Both the position numbers and the translations under genes were made by a program. From assembly GCA_031411235.1 (NCBI GenBank), contig JANOAR010000130.1:1-45583 (forward strand): 45,583 nt of DNA. The letters are read 5' to 3'. This document shows positions 1 to 8,500 of the stretch, piece after piece. The notes below the pieces were generated by a model. That model worked only from the letters and a program-made list of their open reading frames with translations. It ran no database searches and was not told the DNA's origin. Source of the DNA: JANOAR01 sp031411235. Lineage in GTDB: Bacteria > Verrucomicrobiota > Verrucomicrobiia > Verrucomicrobiales > Verrucomicrobiaceae. Position 1 is the first letter of the stretch. Every line of letters begins with the position of its first letter.

Positions 1-60
1 GTGCAGCGCGGCCAGCGATGCCAGCAGCAGTGCGGAAAAAAGATCGAGTGTGTGTTTCAT
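1..60 (-). CDS. N-terminus of a secreted protein (partial, runs off the left edge)
   Basis: Only the first 20 codons are inside the window. They read MKHTLDLFSALLLASLAALH: a basic start, then a hydrophobic leucine/alanine core, which is a typical Sec signal peptide. The ATG is the complement of positions 58-60. No function can be assigned because the mature protein lies outside. The upstream region (61-190) has no convincing promoter, and the repeat array lies just beyond it. Confidence 0.6.
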   Translation of the reverse strand, partial: MKHTLDLFSALLLASLAALH

Positions 61-190
61 GAGTGACGCAGATGAATACACCCGCAGCCCCCACCTTTGC
101 GCGAGCTTCCGCCGACTATTTACGTAACAGGGTTTACGCGCAGGCTAAAGCCGGATGTCAAGGTCTGGCCGCCCCCTCCCGTCCCCCGTG

Positions 191-552
191 TCAGCCGACT
201 CCCAGCGCGTGCGAGGGAAGGCTTGGCCGCGTGCGGGCCGGTCCGTGCCCGCGTGCAGCCGCGCCTTGACCAGGTGCAGCGCCGCGCTGCCGCGTGCGAG
301 CGCAGGCTTCGGCAGGTGCCAGCGGCAGCTTGGCATGTGTCAGCCGCGCCTTGGGTGCGTGCGAGGCAGGCCTTGCGCCGTGCCAGCCGCCCCTTGGCGC
401 GTGCGAGTTCACCCTTGGACCGTGTCAATCGCCCCTTGGGCCAGTGTCAGCCGGGGCTTGGGTGCGTGCGAGATGACCCTTGGCGCGTGTCAATCGGGCC
501 TTGGACTATGCAAAATGCCACTTTTGGCATGTCTGAGGCGGCTGGGACGGTG
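191..552. repeat. degenerate 21-22 bp tandem array, about 17 units
   Basis: The stretch splits into about 17 units, starting at 191, 212, 234, 256, 277, 297, 319, 340, 362, 383, 404, 425, 447, 469, 490, 511 and 532. Nearly every unit ends in GTG or ATG, most carry a central CTTGG or CCTTG, and many open with CAG or CGAG. A rough consensus is YCAGYCGSSCCTTGGSSCGTG. Units are 20, 21 or 22 bp long, mean about 21.3 bp. Because length varies by single bases, the period does not hold a reading frame, so the open frames here are by-products of high GC. This fills most of the gene-free stretch 61-575; nothing else was recognised in it. Confidence 0.85.
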
Positions 553-575
553 GCAGCGGCAGAAAAGGCGGGGCG

Positions 576-1262
576 CTACCTGCCGAAGTCCAAAAAGACA
601 TGAGTGATGGTGATTGTCCGTCCGCCTTCGCGCAGATGAACGCTTTGGAAGCATGGCTGCGGACCTTTGACGAATCTGATTTCACCCCAAGCCATCCCGT
701 CCTCGTTCTCTTGGCAATGGGCGAGTTTGGTTAATCGGCGTTCAATTTTTAGCGTCCAGTCCTGGACCTTGCCGGTCTGGACGTAACCAACCATGCCACC
801 GTGTTCGTCATCTTTGGCGTATTCACCGAGGATGAAGGCTCCGATCCCTTCGTTGTCGAGATATTCGCTGACGGAGTCACTGCGATAGAGCCGCTTGGCT
901 TCGATGCAGTAGCCGCGATTGGGCACACGATGTTTGCAGCCGAGCCGCACGTCGATCTTTGGCCGACGCTTGCCTTTGCGTGGCTTGCCGGTCTTGGATG
1001 AAGACACGTCATTGCTTGGGTCTTGATCATGCACGGAGAAGTGTGCCATCCATCTATCGGTCGGAGCGACTTCGGTAAGATGCTTCATGTGCTTGCACAG
1101 GTCGCCAGTGATGTCGTCCTCCTCAGCCTTCTGATAGTCAGAAGGAGTCAGCGACTCATAAGCGACTTGCAGCAAACGATGCACCCGCCGCAGTAAGGCG
1201 GCCTGATAGTCTGCACGATTGTCACTGTGGCCAAGCTGCTGGCTGGAATGGGAGGACGCCAT
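576..1262 (-). CDS. PD-(D/E)XK nuclease-like protein next to a methylase remnant
   Basis: Protein of 228 residues using the ATG at 1262, 4 bases after the methylase stop; this start is preferred over a longer version that would overlap the methylase. Residues 101-123 contain a nuclease-fold signature: Asp104 in PKIDVRL, then Glu121-Ala-Lys123 in YCIEAKRL, i.e. D-x16-ExK. A basic stretch (about 90-102) precedes it and could contact DNA. Location directly behind an N6-adenine methylase C-terminus suggests the restriction or accessory subunit of that system. The exact family is not recognised and the role as a restriction enzyme is inferred. The gene looks intact although its methylase partner is broken. 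Confidence 0.6.
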   Translation of the reverse strand: MASSHSSQQLGHSDNRADYQAALLRRVHRLLQVAYESLTPSDYQKAEEDDITGDLCKHMKHLTEVAPTDRWMAHFSVHDQDPSNDVSSSKTGKPRKGKRRPKIDVRLGCKHRVPNRGYCIEAKRLYRSDSVSEYLDNEGIGAFILGEYAKDDEHGGMVGYVQTGKVQDWTLKIERRLTKLAHCQENEDGMAWGEIRFVKGPQPCFQSVHLREGGRTITITHVFLDFGR

Positions 1263-1266
1263 GAGA

Positions 1267-2787
1267 TCAAGAGCCGACGAGGGTTTCGTTGATGATCTGG
1301 CTCGCGTCCGTAAGTGCGGCACTCTGCGTCCAATGAAAGCGATTCAGCGGCTTTAAGATATAAGTCTTCCGGCCCCGGTAGATGCGCAGGTTGCGATTAA
1401 AGTAGGCCCATTGCCACGCGCTGTTGGCTTCCAGCAGTAGATCACGGGTTTTGCATAGTGCCTTTGCTTCACTGTCACTGGCGGCGAGAATGGCAGGCCT
1501 ACGCGCTGCCTCGGCATCCTTCGTGAAGTCGATCTCGATCATCGCCGATTTGTCATCGGTAACCACGGTGACACGGTGGTTTCGTCCTGCCTCATCGCCC
1601 GTGAAGTCATCAAGCTCATCCTTCAATGCCTTGGCATAGGCCCGCAGCTCCTTCGGCTCGGGTGCCCGCATGGCGGCATCTCCACGCTTGCCATCGTTGA
1701 GCGCATAACGCACCTGCACGAGGTCATGGATGAGCGACCGTTCTTGCTGGCTCAAGCCCAATGCATCGGCGGTTAGCTTGTTGAGTTGCACCAGCAGCGC
1801 GTCCAACCCGTCGTCGGCAGCATCAAATAGCTCAGCCTGTTCTGGCTGGTTGCCCTTCTTCTTGGTGTCTTCGAGCTTGCGAGGCTTACACTTGGCTAGC
1901 TTGGCGTGCAAAATCGTCCACTCGCTGAGTTGATCCAGAGTGAGACCAGTCAAGGGGACGGGCATCTGTCGCAGCGATTCCAGCGTTGCTCGGCCCCTCT
2001 GAACACCAAGTTGAGTGGACCGGAAGAACTGATGGTAGAACGCAAAGTCAGAGCTGAGGAACAGCGAGAGTGCCTTCAAGAAGTTCTTGTCTTGGGTGCA
2101 ACTGATTATGCCTATCTGGCGAGCGGGAACGATAAGGAACTCGTCATCGTAAATCGCAAAGTTGCGTGCAGCGCTAACGATGATGTGCGGAGGCTTGCAG
2201 ATTGCGAGTGGCAAAGGAACACGACCGCCGCGACCATACCAATCGCGCTCTTCAAGCTTCGGCGTTGCATAATCAGGGAACGCGAAAATGTGTCTGAGAC
2301 GATCCATCGCATCGGTATCGAGCATCCTCGCACCGGAAGCTTCCTTGATGGGCATAGGCTCATTGGCATCTGACACGTCTTCGGCCTCTCCTTCTTCTGT
2401 CTCCTCAGGTTGCTCACGAAGTTCAAGCCCTTGGCTAACACCGATGCATTGTGATGAGTTAGCAGCAATGAACGACTGGCTTTTGCGGTCCCATTTCGCC
2501 TCCATATCTTCAAGTGACGGCCACTTCTTTTCCAACCGGCCCAGCAATCGCTCATCCCAAGGCGAACCCCACATCGCCAGTTTCCACGGTAGCCCGCTGC
2601 CGCTTGCAGCCTCTCGCTGTTCCACGGAACGCACTTCACTCGCGTTGATGCTCAGGCTCCAGACCTTGCCACGCTCACCTTCATTTTGAGGACAGGTGGC
2701 CTCTTGATTCACCACGAAGAGCGAGAAAACAGTGATCGCTTCTTCGGGGTCGGGATCAGCATCATCGACACGCAAGCGGTAGCTCAT
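1267..2787 (-). pseudogene. C-terminal half of an N6-adenine DNA methylase (5'-truncated)
   Basis: About 506 codons remain from an in-frame ATG at 2787 to the stop at 1267. The text resembles the specificity/C-terminal part of large Eco57I-like methylases: a TaqI-C-like segment in the middle (PLPLAICKPPHIIV, DKNFLKALSLFLSSDF, QRGRATLESLRQMPVP) and a tail with LRIYRGRKTYILKPLNRFHW. The SAM-binding and NPPY catalytic motifs that should lie upstream are absent. Instead the frame runs into peptidase and transposase fragments at about 2788-2806. The reading frame continues upstream to 2940 but only as an out-of-phase reading of the peptidase piece. A catalytically dead remnant is the most likely state; use as a stand-alone specificity protein is a less likely alternative. 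Confidence 0.75.
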
Positions 2788-2803
2788 GGCAGCAGATGGA
2801 ACT

Positions 2804-3148
2804 GCGCCAGAACCAGTCGAGATCCACGCCGCTCGCGTCCTCCATCGTGCGGAAGAAGTCGGACGGTGTGGGCCGCTTGAACATCCAGCGCTGGGCGTAG
2901 GTTTTGAAGGCGTGATCGAAGGCCTCGCGTCCGAGGACATGCTCGCGCAGGATGTTCAGCGCCACCGTTGGCTGGCCGTAGGCGTTGGGGCCGAGATCGG
3001 CGATGGACTCCGAGTTCGTCATCACGGGCACGCGATCCTTGAGCCGCATGTATTCCACCATGCCACGCGCATCACGCCGATGCTTCCAGTCCTTCTCCCA
3101 TTCTACTTCGGTGAGGTATTCGACGAAGGAATTCAGGCCCTCGTCCAT
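2804..3148 (-). pseudogene. fragment of an M1-family aminopeptidase
   Basis: About 115 codons read as the region after the zinc site of M1 metallopeptidases: MDEGLNSFVEYL at the upstream edge, then PVMTNSESI, NAYGQPTVALNILRE, FDHAFKTYAQRW and PTPSDFFRTMEDASGVDLDW. These are hallmark stretches of M1 enzymes. The HExxH motif and everything before it are missing, as is the part after DWFWR. The piece is fused in frame behind a truncated transposase (junction at about 3148, VAR/MDEGLN) and abuts the methylase remnant at about 2788-2806. No functional product is expected. Confidence 0.8.
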
Positions 3149-3724
3149 GCGCGCGACGATGATGTAAGGCACGGCGTGCTCTTCGAGCATGGCCAGCAGC
3201 GCTTGATCAAAGAAGCCGCTGTCGGCACGCAGGCAGCGCAAGCGCCAGCCAGCAGGCAGTTGCGCGAAGGCTTCTTTGAGAAAGGCACCCACACCACGTC
3301 CAGAGGAGGTGTTGCCGCTGCGCAGCCAGGCGTGCAACACAAACGGAGCCTCGGCCAGCACGGCGAGCAGCGGATGATGGCTCTTGCGACCTGGACGCCG
3401 AGGGTTGTAGCCCTTGGCAGCGCCCTCCTGCGAGCCCTCGCGCGCGAAGATCGTGCTGTCCAAATCCAGCGTGAAGCCCTCGGCAGGCTGTTTGAGTAAA
3501 GCGAGCAACCAACGAAACAGCGGGCGAAAGAACGCCTCCACATAGCCCTGCGTGAAGCGCGCGAAGAAGCGCAGGATCGCATCATCGCCCGGGAAGCGCT
3601 TGAAGCCCAGCATCGCGTGCAAAGCCGAGTCAAAGCGCAGCCAGTCGCAGTGAGCGAAACGGGAAGCCCCGACGACCACCGAGAGCAGGAACGCCGTGAG
3701 CGACGGCACCATCACGCGATTCAC
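3149..3724 (-). mobile_element. IS1380-family transposase fragment
   Basis: The frame from a GTG at 3724 reads as the N-terminal and central part of an IS1380-type DDE transposase: LDLDST supplies the first catalytic Asp, followed by GYNPRRPGRKSHHPLL, WLRSGNTSSGRG and LRADSGFF with the second Asp. The last third, with the third acidic residue, is missing because the frame passes into an M1 peptidase fragment. The N-terminus is also short by several tens of residues compared with the family. No terminal inverted repeats or target duplication could be identified, so element borders are unknown. It is inactive. Confidence 0.8.
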
Positions 3725-3790
3725 TCCCGCTCTGCTGCCCGCTGAACGTTGACGACTTTATCAGGCTTCTTCATGCAGGATCGACTTCAT
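3721..3790 (-). pseudogene. short coding remnants between ArsR and the transposase fragment
   Basis: Two tiny minus-strand frames overlap here. One starts at 3774 (MKKPDKVVNVQRAAERE, stop 3721-3723) and could be the real start of the transposase, cut off from the rest by a deletion or frameshift. The other starts at 3790, 11 bases after the ArsR stop, and reads MKSILHEEA followed by a stop. ArsR regulators of this type are often followed by an SRPBCC/AHSA1 gene, so this may be its severed first codons. Both readings are inference from very short sequences. Confidence 0.3.
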
Positions 3791-3801
3791 CCACGAAAAA
3801 T

Positions 3802-4131
3802 TCAGCCAGCCATCGAATCAAGATAAGCCCCCAGTCGGTCTAGCTTGCTGTCCCACAGCTTGCGGTAACGCTCGACAAACGCCGCAGCCTCGGACAGCGG
3901 CCCGGCGTTGAGATTGAGCCAATGCTCGCGGCCTTCTTGCTCGCGCTTGATCAACCCTGCGCGTTCGAGGCTGAGGATGTGCTTGGAAGCGACATTGAGC
4001 GAGCATTCGAACTGCGCAGCGAGATCGGTCACCCTCACACGTTGGCTCACCAGCATGTCGAGCATGCGCCGCCGCGTTGGGTGCGCCAGCGCAGAGAAGG
4101 TGAGATCGAGACCCGCCTCGTATTCATCCAT
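3802..4131 (-). CDS. ArsR-family winged-helix transcriptional regulator
   Basis: 109 residues, a normal length for the family. The winged helix covers roughly residues 8-85: ALAHPTRRRMLDML is the conserved opening helix, VTDLAAQFECSLNVASKHI is the helix-turn-helix with its recognition helix, and LIKREQEGREHW is the wing. No cysteine or histidine metal site typical of ArsR/SmtB sensors is evident, so it resembles the metal-independent ArsR type that usually controls an adjacent SRPBCC protein. That partner is missing here. The start codon lies inside a perfect inverted repeat (4122-4141), which suggests self-repression. Confidence 0.85.
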   Translation of the reverse strand: MDEYEAGLDLTFSALAHPTRRRMLDMLVSQRVRVTDLAAQFECSLNVASKHILSLERAGLIKREQEGREHWLNLNAGPLSEAAAFVERYRKLWDSKLDRLGAYLDSMAG

Positions 4132-4141
4132 GTGGATGAAT
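4122..4141. promoter_or_regulatory. 8-4-8 inverted repeat over the ArsR start codon
   Basis: ATTCATCC-ATGT-GGATGAAT is a perfect inverted repeat with the ArsR start codon at 4129-4131 inside it. An operator bound by ArsR itself is the likeliest role; an mRNA hairpin hiding the start is the alternative. The role is inferred, the symmetry is seen. Confidence 0.5.
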
Positions 4142-4200
4142 GTTGAAGCTGACTGTGGAATCGGTCAAGAGATTGTTTCTATCGGGAAGCCGCGCGCTCA

Positions 4201-4244
4201 GTGAGATGCTACTCACATCCGGCAGATGAGCGGCTCGCGCTCAT
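4201..4244. other. two adjacent small inverted repeats between arsR and gdh
   Basis: GTGAG-N6-CTCAC at 4201-4216 and ATGAGCG-N5-CGCTCAT at 4226-4244 lie in the 174 bp between the ArsR start and the glutamate dehydrogenase stop. Neither is followed by a T tract on the minus strand, so an intrinsic terminator is not supported. They may be operator sites or weak hairpins. Confidence 0.3.
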
Positions 4245-4305
4245 AGATTAGTTCCTTCGGCAGGTGGCGACCTGCATTTCGTCGTCAATTTTCATGAAAG
4301 GAGAG

Positions 4306-5562
4306 TTAAGGAAACAAGCCGCGCTTCCGCTTGGCTTCGGCCACACGCTTGATGCCGATGCTCAGCGCAGCCATGCGCATCGAAAGCTTTTGTTGGCGGG
4401 CGAGCGTGTGGGTTTGAGTGAAGGCGGCATCCAGGATGCGGTAGAGCTTGTCCATGACCTCCGCCTCGCTCCAAAAGAAGCTCTGCAAGTCCTGCACCCA
4501 CTCGAAGTAACTGACCACCACGCCACCCGCGTTGCACAGGATGTCCGGAATGACGAAGATCTCGGGGCGTTGCGCGATGATGACATCCGCTTCGGGTGTG
4601 ACGGGGCCATTCGCGCCCTCGGCAAGGATGCGGCATTGGATGCGTGCGGCGTTGTCTTTCGTGATGACACGCTCCAGCGCGGCAGGCACGAGCACATCGC
4701 ACTTCAGCAGCAGTAAGTCGTCATTGCTGGTGGGCTCGGCCTCGGTGAAGCCGAGCACAGTGCGATGCCGCGCGAGGTGGGCGTCGAGCTTGTGTAAATC
4801 AATGCCGTTGGCGTTGTAGAGGCCACCATCCACATCGCTCACCGCGATGACCTTGATCCCATCGCTGGCCATTTTTTGCGCAGTGACTGAGCCGACATTG
4901 CCATAGCCCTGCACCACAGCGGTGCAGCTCGATGCGCTGAGGTTCAGCGTTTGCAACGCACGGCTCACTAGGAAGGCGACGCCGCGTCCCGTGGCTTCAC
5001 GGCGGCCCAGCGAGCCACCGAGATCCACTGGCTTGCCCGTGACCACGCCGAGCACAGCATGGCCAAAGTGGTTCGAGTAAGTATCCATCATCCACGCCAT
5101 CGTCTGTTCATTGGTGCCCACGTCTGGCGCGGGGATGTCGATCTGTGGGCCGATGAACATGATAATCTCCTGTGTGAAACGGCGCGTGATGCGCTCCACC
5201 TCGCCGATGGAAAGCGTGCGCGGATTGCAGGCCACGCCGCCCGTTGCCCCGCCATACGGCAGGCCGGTAAGAGCACACTTCCAGCTCATCCACATCGCCA
5301 GCGCCGCGACCTCGCCAAGGGCTACGTCTTGATGAAACCGTATTCCGCCCTTGGTCGGCCCGAGCGAGAGATGATGCTGCACACGGTAGCCGGGAAAGAC
5401 TTTTACCTCGCCGCTATCCATGCGCACTGGCACCGCGACGGTAAGAGAGCGCTTCGGATACTTCACGCGCTCGCGCTCAGATTGCGGCATTTGCAAGAGA
5501 TCGGCCACGAGGTCGAACTGCTCACAGGCCATGTCGAAAGTAGGGTGTTTGTAGATGTCCAT
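4306..5562 (-). CDS. gdhA: Glu/Leu/Phe/Val-family dehydrogenase, probable glutamate dehydrogenase with altered active-site lysine
   Basis: 418 residues, the usual length. It would oxidise glutamate to 2-oxoglutarate and ammonium with NAD(P). The N-terminal substrate domain shows PTKGGIRFH (Lys71), WKCALTGLPYGG (Lys95) and PAPDVGTN (Asp147). The Rossmann domain follows, with VVQGYGNVGS at about residues 215-225. The conserved GGAKGG motif reads GGATGG: residue 107 is Thr (ACG at 5244-5242) where the family has the catalytic lysine (AAG or AAA). The gene is 18 bases downstream of putA, which makes glutamate from proline, so the two fit one catabolic operon. Whether the product is active is doubtful unless the base is a sequencing error. 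Confidence 0.9.
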   Translation of the reverse strand: MDIYKHPTFDMACEQFDLVADLLQMPQSERERVKYPKRSLTVAVPVRMDSGEVKVFPGYRVQHHLSLGPTKGGIRFHQDVALGEVAALAMWMSWKCALTGLPYGGATGGVACNPRTLSIGEVERITRRFTQEIIMFIGPQIDIPAPDVGTNEQTMAWMMDTYSNHFGHAVLGVVTGKPVDLGGSLGRREATGRGVAFLVSRALQTLNLSASSCTAVVQGYGNVGSVTAQKMASDGIKVIAVSDVDGGLYNANGIDLHKLDAHLARHRTVLGFTEAEPTSNDDLLLLKCDVLVPAALERVITKDNAARIQCRILAEGANGPVTPEADVIIAQRPEIFVIPDILCNAGGVVVSYFEWVQDLQSFFWSEAEVMDKLYRILDAAFTQTHTLARQQKLSMRMAALSIGIKRVAEAKRKRGLFP

Positions 5563-5580
5563 AAGTCAGCGTAATGAGGT

Positions 5581-8500
5581 TCAACCGCGACGAGCAGTCG
5601 CTGGGTCGGGCAGTTGCCCGTAGCGGTGGCGGGTTTCGCTGATGCTTTGCTCGCGTAGCCAGCGTGTGAGTTCGATGCGGCCGTTTGCGAGCAGTGGCGC
5701 ATTGATCCAGTTAAGGCCTGCTTCATGGGCAGCATGTAAAATTTCATCGCTAGGTATGACGATCGTGCGGATGAATTCAGCGGTCTTTGCCAATGCGGGG
5801 AGACGTGCGATGAACTGTGCGTTGCTCTCTTCCTCGCGCACGCTGAGGGTCAAAGGTGCGCCAGTGATTTGCGCGGCGAGTTGGGCGCGGGTGATGGCTT
5901 GTTCATCACGCGAATCAAGTCGCAGAATCACGCCGCGACAAGGGCGGTAGCGGAAGACATTGGACTCGCACTTCATCGCCGACGGATCGTGTTCGATGGC
6001 GAAGTGATTCTTCCACGCCTCGCGATAGTCGTTCTCCGTGTTGGTATCGAGATCGCTCAGGCGACAAAAATTGAGCACATAGTTCGGCCCGCCAGCCTTC
6101 GCGCCGGGGCCAATGCACGACTTCTTCCAACCGCCAAAGGGCTGCCGCTGCACGATGGCTCCGGTGATGGGGCGGTTGATGTAGAGATTCCCTGCCTGCG
6201 CACGATCACGCCACCACGCGACTTCATCGGGATCGAGCGAGTGCAGTCCGGCAGTGAGGCCGAAGTCGGTGGCGTTTTGCCAATCGGTGGCCTGCGCGAG
6301 TGAGTCGGCACGCATCAGGCCGAGCACAGGGCCGAAGCATTCGGTGAGGTGGAACCATGAACGAGGCCGCACGCCTAGCTTGATGCCAGGTGTCCAGGCA
6401 CACGGATCGTCGCCGAGTTGGCGGGGTTCGAGCAGCCATTCCTCGCCGTCATCAAGCGTGGTCAGCGCACGATGCAAATCATCGCCAGGATTGACCACGA
6501 GTGGTGTGACGATACTACGAGGGTCGGTCGCCGCGCCAACGTACAAGCTCGCGGCAGCATCGCGCAACTGGCGGCGGAAGATGGGATCGTCATACACTTC
6601 GGCCCCAAGAATCGCGAGGCTCGCCGCACTGCACTTCTGGCCGCTGTGACCGAAGGCCGAGCGCATGAGGTCTTTGATCGCTAGCTCACGATCCGCCTGC
6701 GCGGTGACGATCAGGGCGTTCTTCCCACTCGTCTCCGCACAGAGCGGCAGCGATGGACGCCAGCCTTGGAACATGCGCGCCGTTTCATAACCACCTGTGA
6801 GGATGGCGCTGGCAATGCGTGAGTCAGTGAGCATCGCGCGGCCTGTCTCACCATCGCAGGGAAAGAAATGCAGCACCTCGCGCGGCACGCCTGCTTGCCA
6901 AAGTTGACGCGCTAGCAGCCAAGCGATTTGTGAGGTGGCGCGGGCGGGTTTGAAGACCACGCTGTTCCCTGCCATCAGTGCTGCGAGCACGCCGCCAGCA
7001 GGAATGGCATATGGGAAATTCCACGGTGACACGACGGCGACAATGCCCACAGCCTCGGCTTTCACACCCTGCGGTGCCTCGGCAGTGCGGGCATAGTAGC
7101 GGGCGAAGTCGATAGCCTCGGAGACCTCACCATCTGCATCCGCAACCGCCTTTTTTCCATCCACGCGAAGGCAAGCGAGCGCCAGGAAGCGTTGCTCACT
7201 CAGCACGTCGGCGACGCGGTTCAGAATCTTTGCTCGTCCCGCCACGCCCAATGCTTCCCAGGCCTGCTGTGCTTTGGCAGCCGTGCAAAGCATCGTCTCA
7301 AGCTCTGGCAATGCTGGCAATGCCTCAGAGTGCCACGAAGGAATCGCCGCTAACAACGCCACACGGGCCGCTGGCTGAGTCCAGTCAGTATCCGGTTCGT
7401 TTTCAAACTTGTGCATTATCGCAGGTTCGACCGCTGGCGACTTCCGATGCGACTCAGCAGAGACAGTCGTGCGCTCGTTCCAGCCTTGGATAAAGCGCTG
7501 CTTTTGCCGCTCCCACTCAGTTGATCCAGGACGCATCGCAAACATATCGCGCAGAAAGTTTTCAGGTGCCGTGTTCTCATCAAGACGCCGAACGAGATAC
7601 GCCATGGCGCTCATAAAATCATCACGGCGCACGGCAGGCGCATAGAGCAGCAGGCCGCCTGCGACATCTCGAACAGCTCGCGCCTGATGATTCGCCATGC
7701 CTTCGAGCATCTCGATCTCGACGAAGCGCTCGACGTTATTCGCTCCACGCAATGTGAGGGCGAGGGCCACATCGAAGAGATTGTGGCTCGCCACACCGAG
7801 GCGCACGGCTTTCGCGTTCTGTGGATCGCAGCCATACTCCAGCAAGCGGCGGAAGTTCGCATCGGTCTCCGCCTTCGAGCCATACGGCGCGGGATGCCAA
7901 CCGTGCATTTCGGCCTCGACCTTTTCCATCGCAAGGTTCGCCCCTTTTACGAGGCGAATCTTGATCGGAACTCCGCCAGCGGCCACGCGCTGCCGCGCCC
8001 ATTCGGTGAGTTCACGTTGAGCCGCGCAGGAGTCCGGCAGGTAGGCTTGGAGGACGATGCCAGCGGAAAGCGAGCGGAACTCCGGCTCATCCAGCACCCC
8101 ACGAAACGCTGCGACGGTCAGCGCGAGGTCGCGGTATTCCTCCATGTCGAGATTCACAAATTTCCCACCCTTCGCTGCGGCGCGGTAGAGAGTGCGGAGG
8201 CGTGTCTCAATCTCCGCCAGCGTGTCATCCCAAGCGATTAGATTGATCTGGCTGAAGATGGCCGAAATCTTCACCGAGATGTAGTTCACCGCCGGGTCTT
8301 CGAGATGCGCAAGCACCGCCTCCATCCGATGCTTAGCCTCATCTTCCCCGAGCACCGCCTCGCCAAGATGGTTGAGGTTAATGCGGAAGCCTTCCGCCGT
8401 CCGTGTGGTCAGGTAGCGATGCAGCGGAGCCTCCTCGCCGGGTAGGATCACCCGAGCACTATCCGCCCGCATCCGCGCCGCCACGGCCTTCATCACCACA

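Noticed and set aside
97..607. Several overlapping open frames of 60-168 codons on both strands across the repeat array
   Set aside because: They come from GC-rich repeats with few stop codons. Unit lengths of 20, 21 and 22 bp change the frame, and no frame shows selection or a plausible start.
576..2787. Methylase remnant and nuclease as part of the Druantia-like system (type II has a methylase)
   Set aside because: They are on the other strand, separated by putA-gdh and an IS remnant; type II also needs DruF and DruG, which are absent.
2762..3724. A single intact 320-residue protein
   Set aside because: Residues before about 192 are transposase and those after are M1 aminopeptidase; both parts lack essential regions, so it is a chance in-frame fusion of remnants.
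4259..4275. GCAGGTGGCGACCTGC as a gdh terminator
   Set aside because: The hairpin is short and has no T tract on the minus strand.
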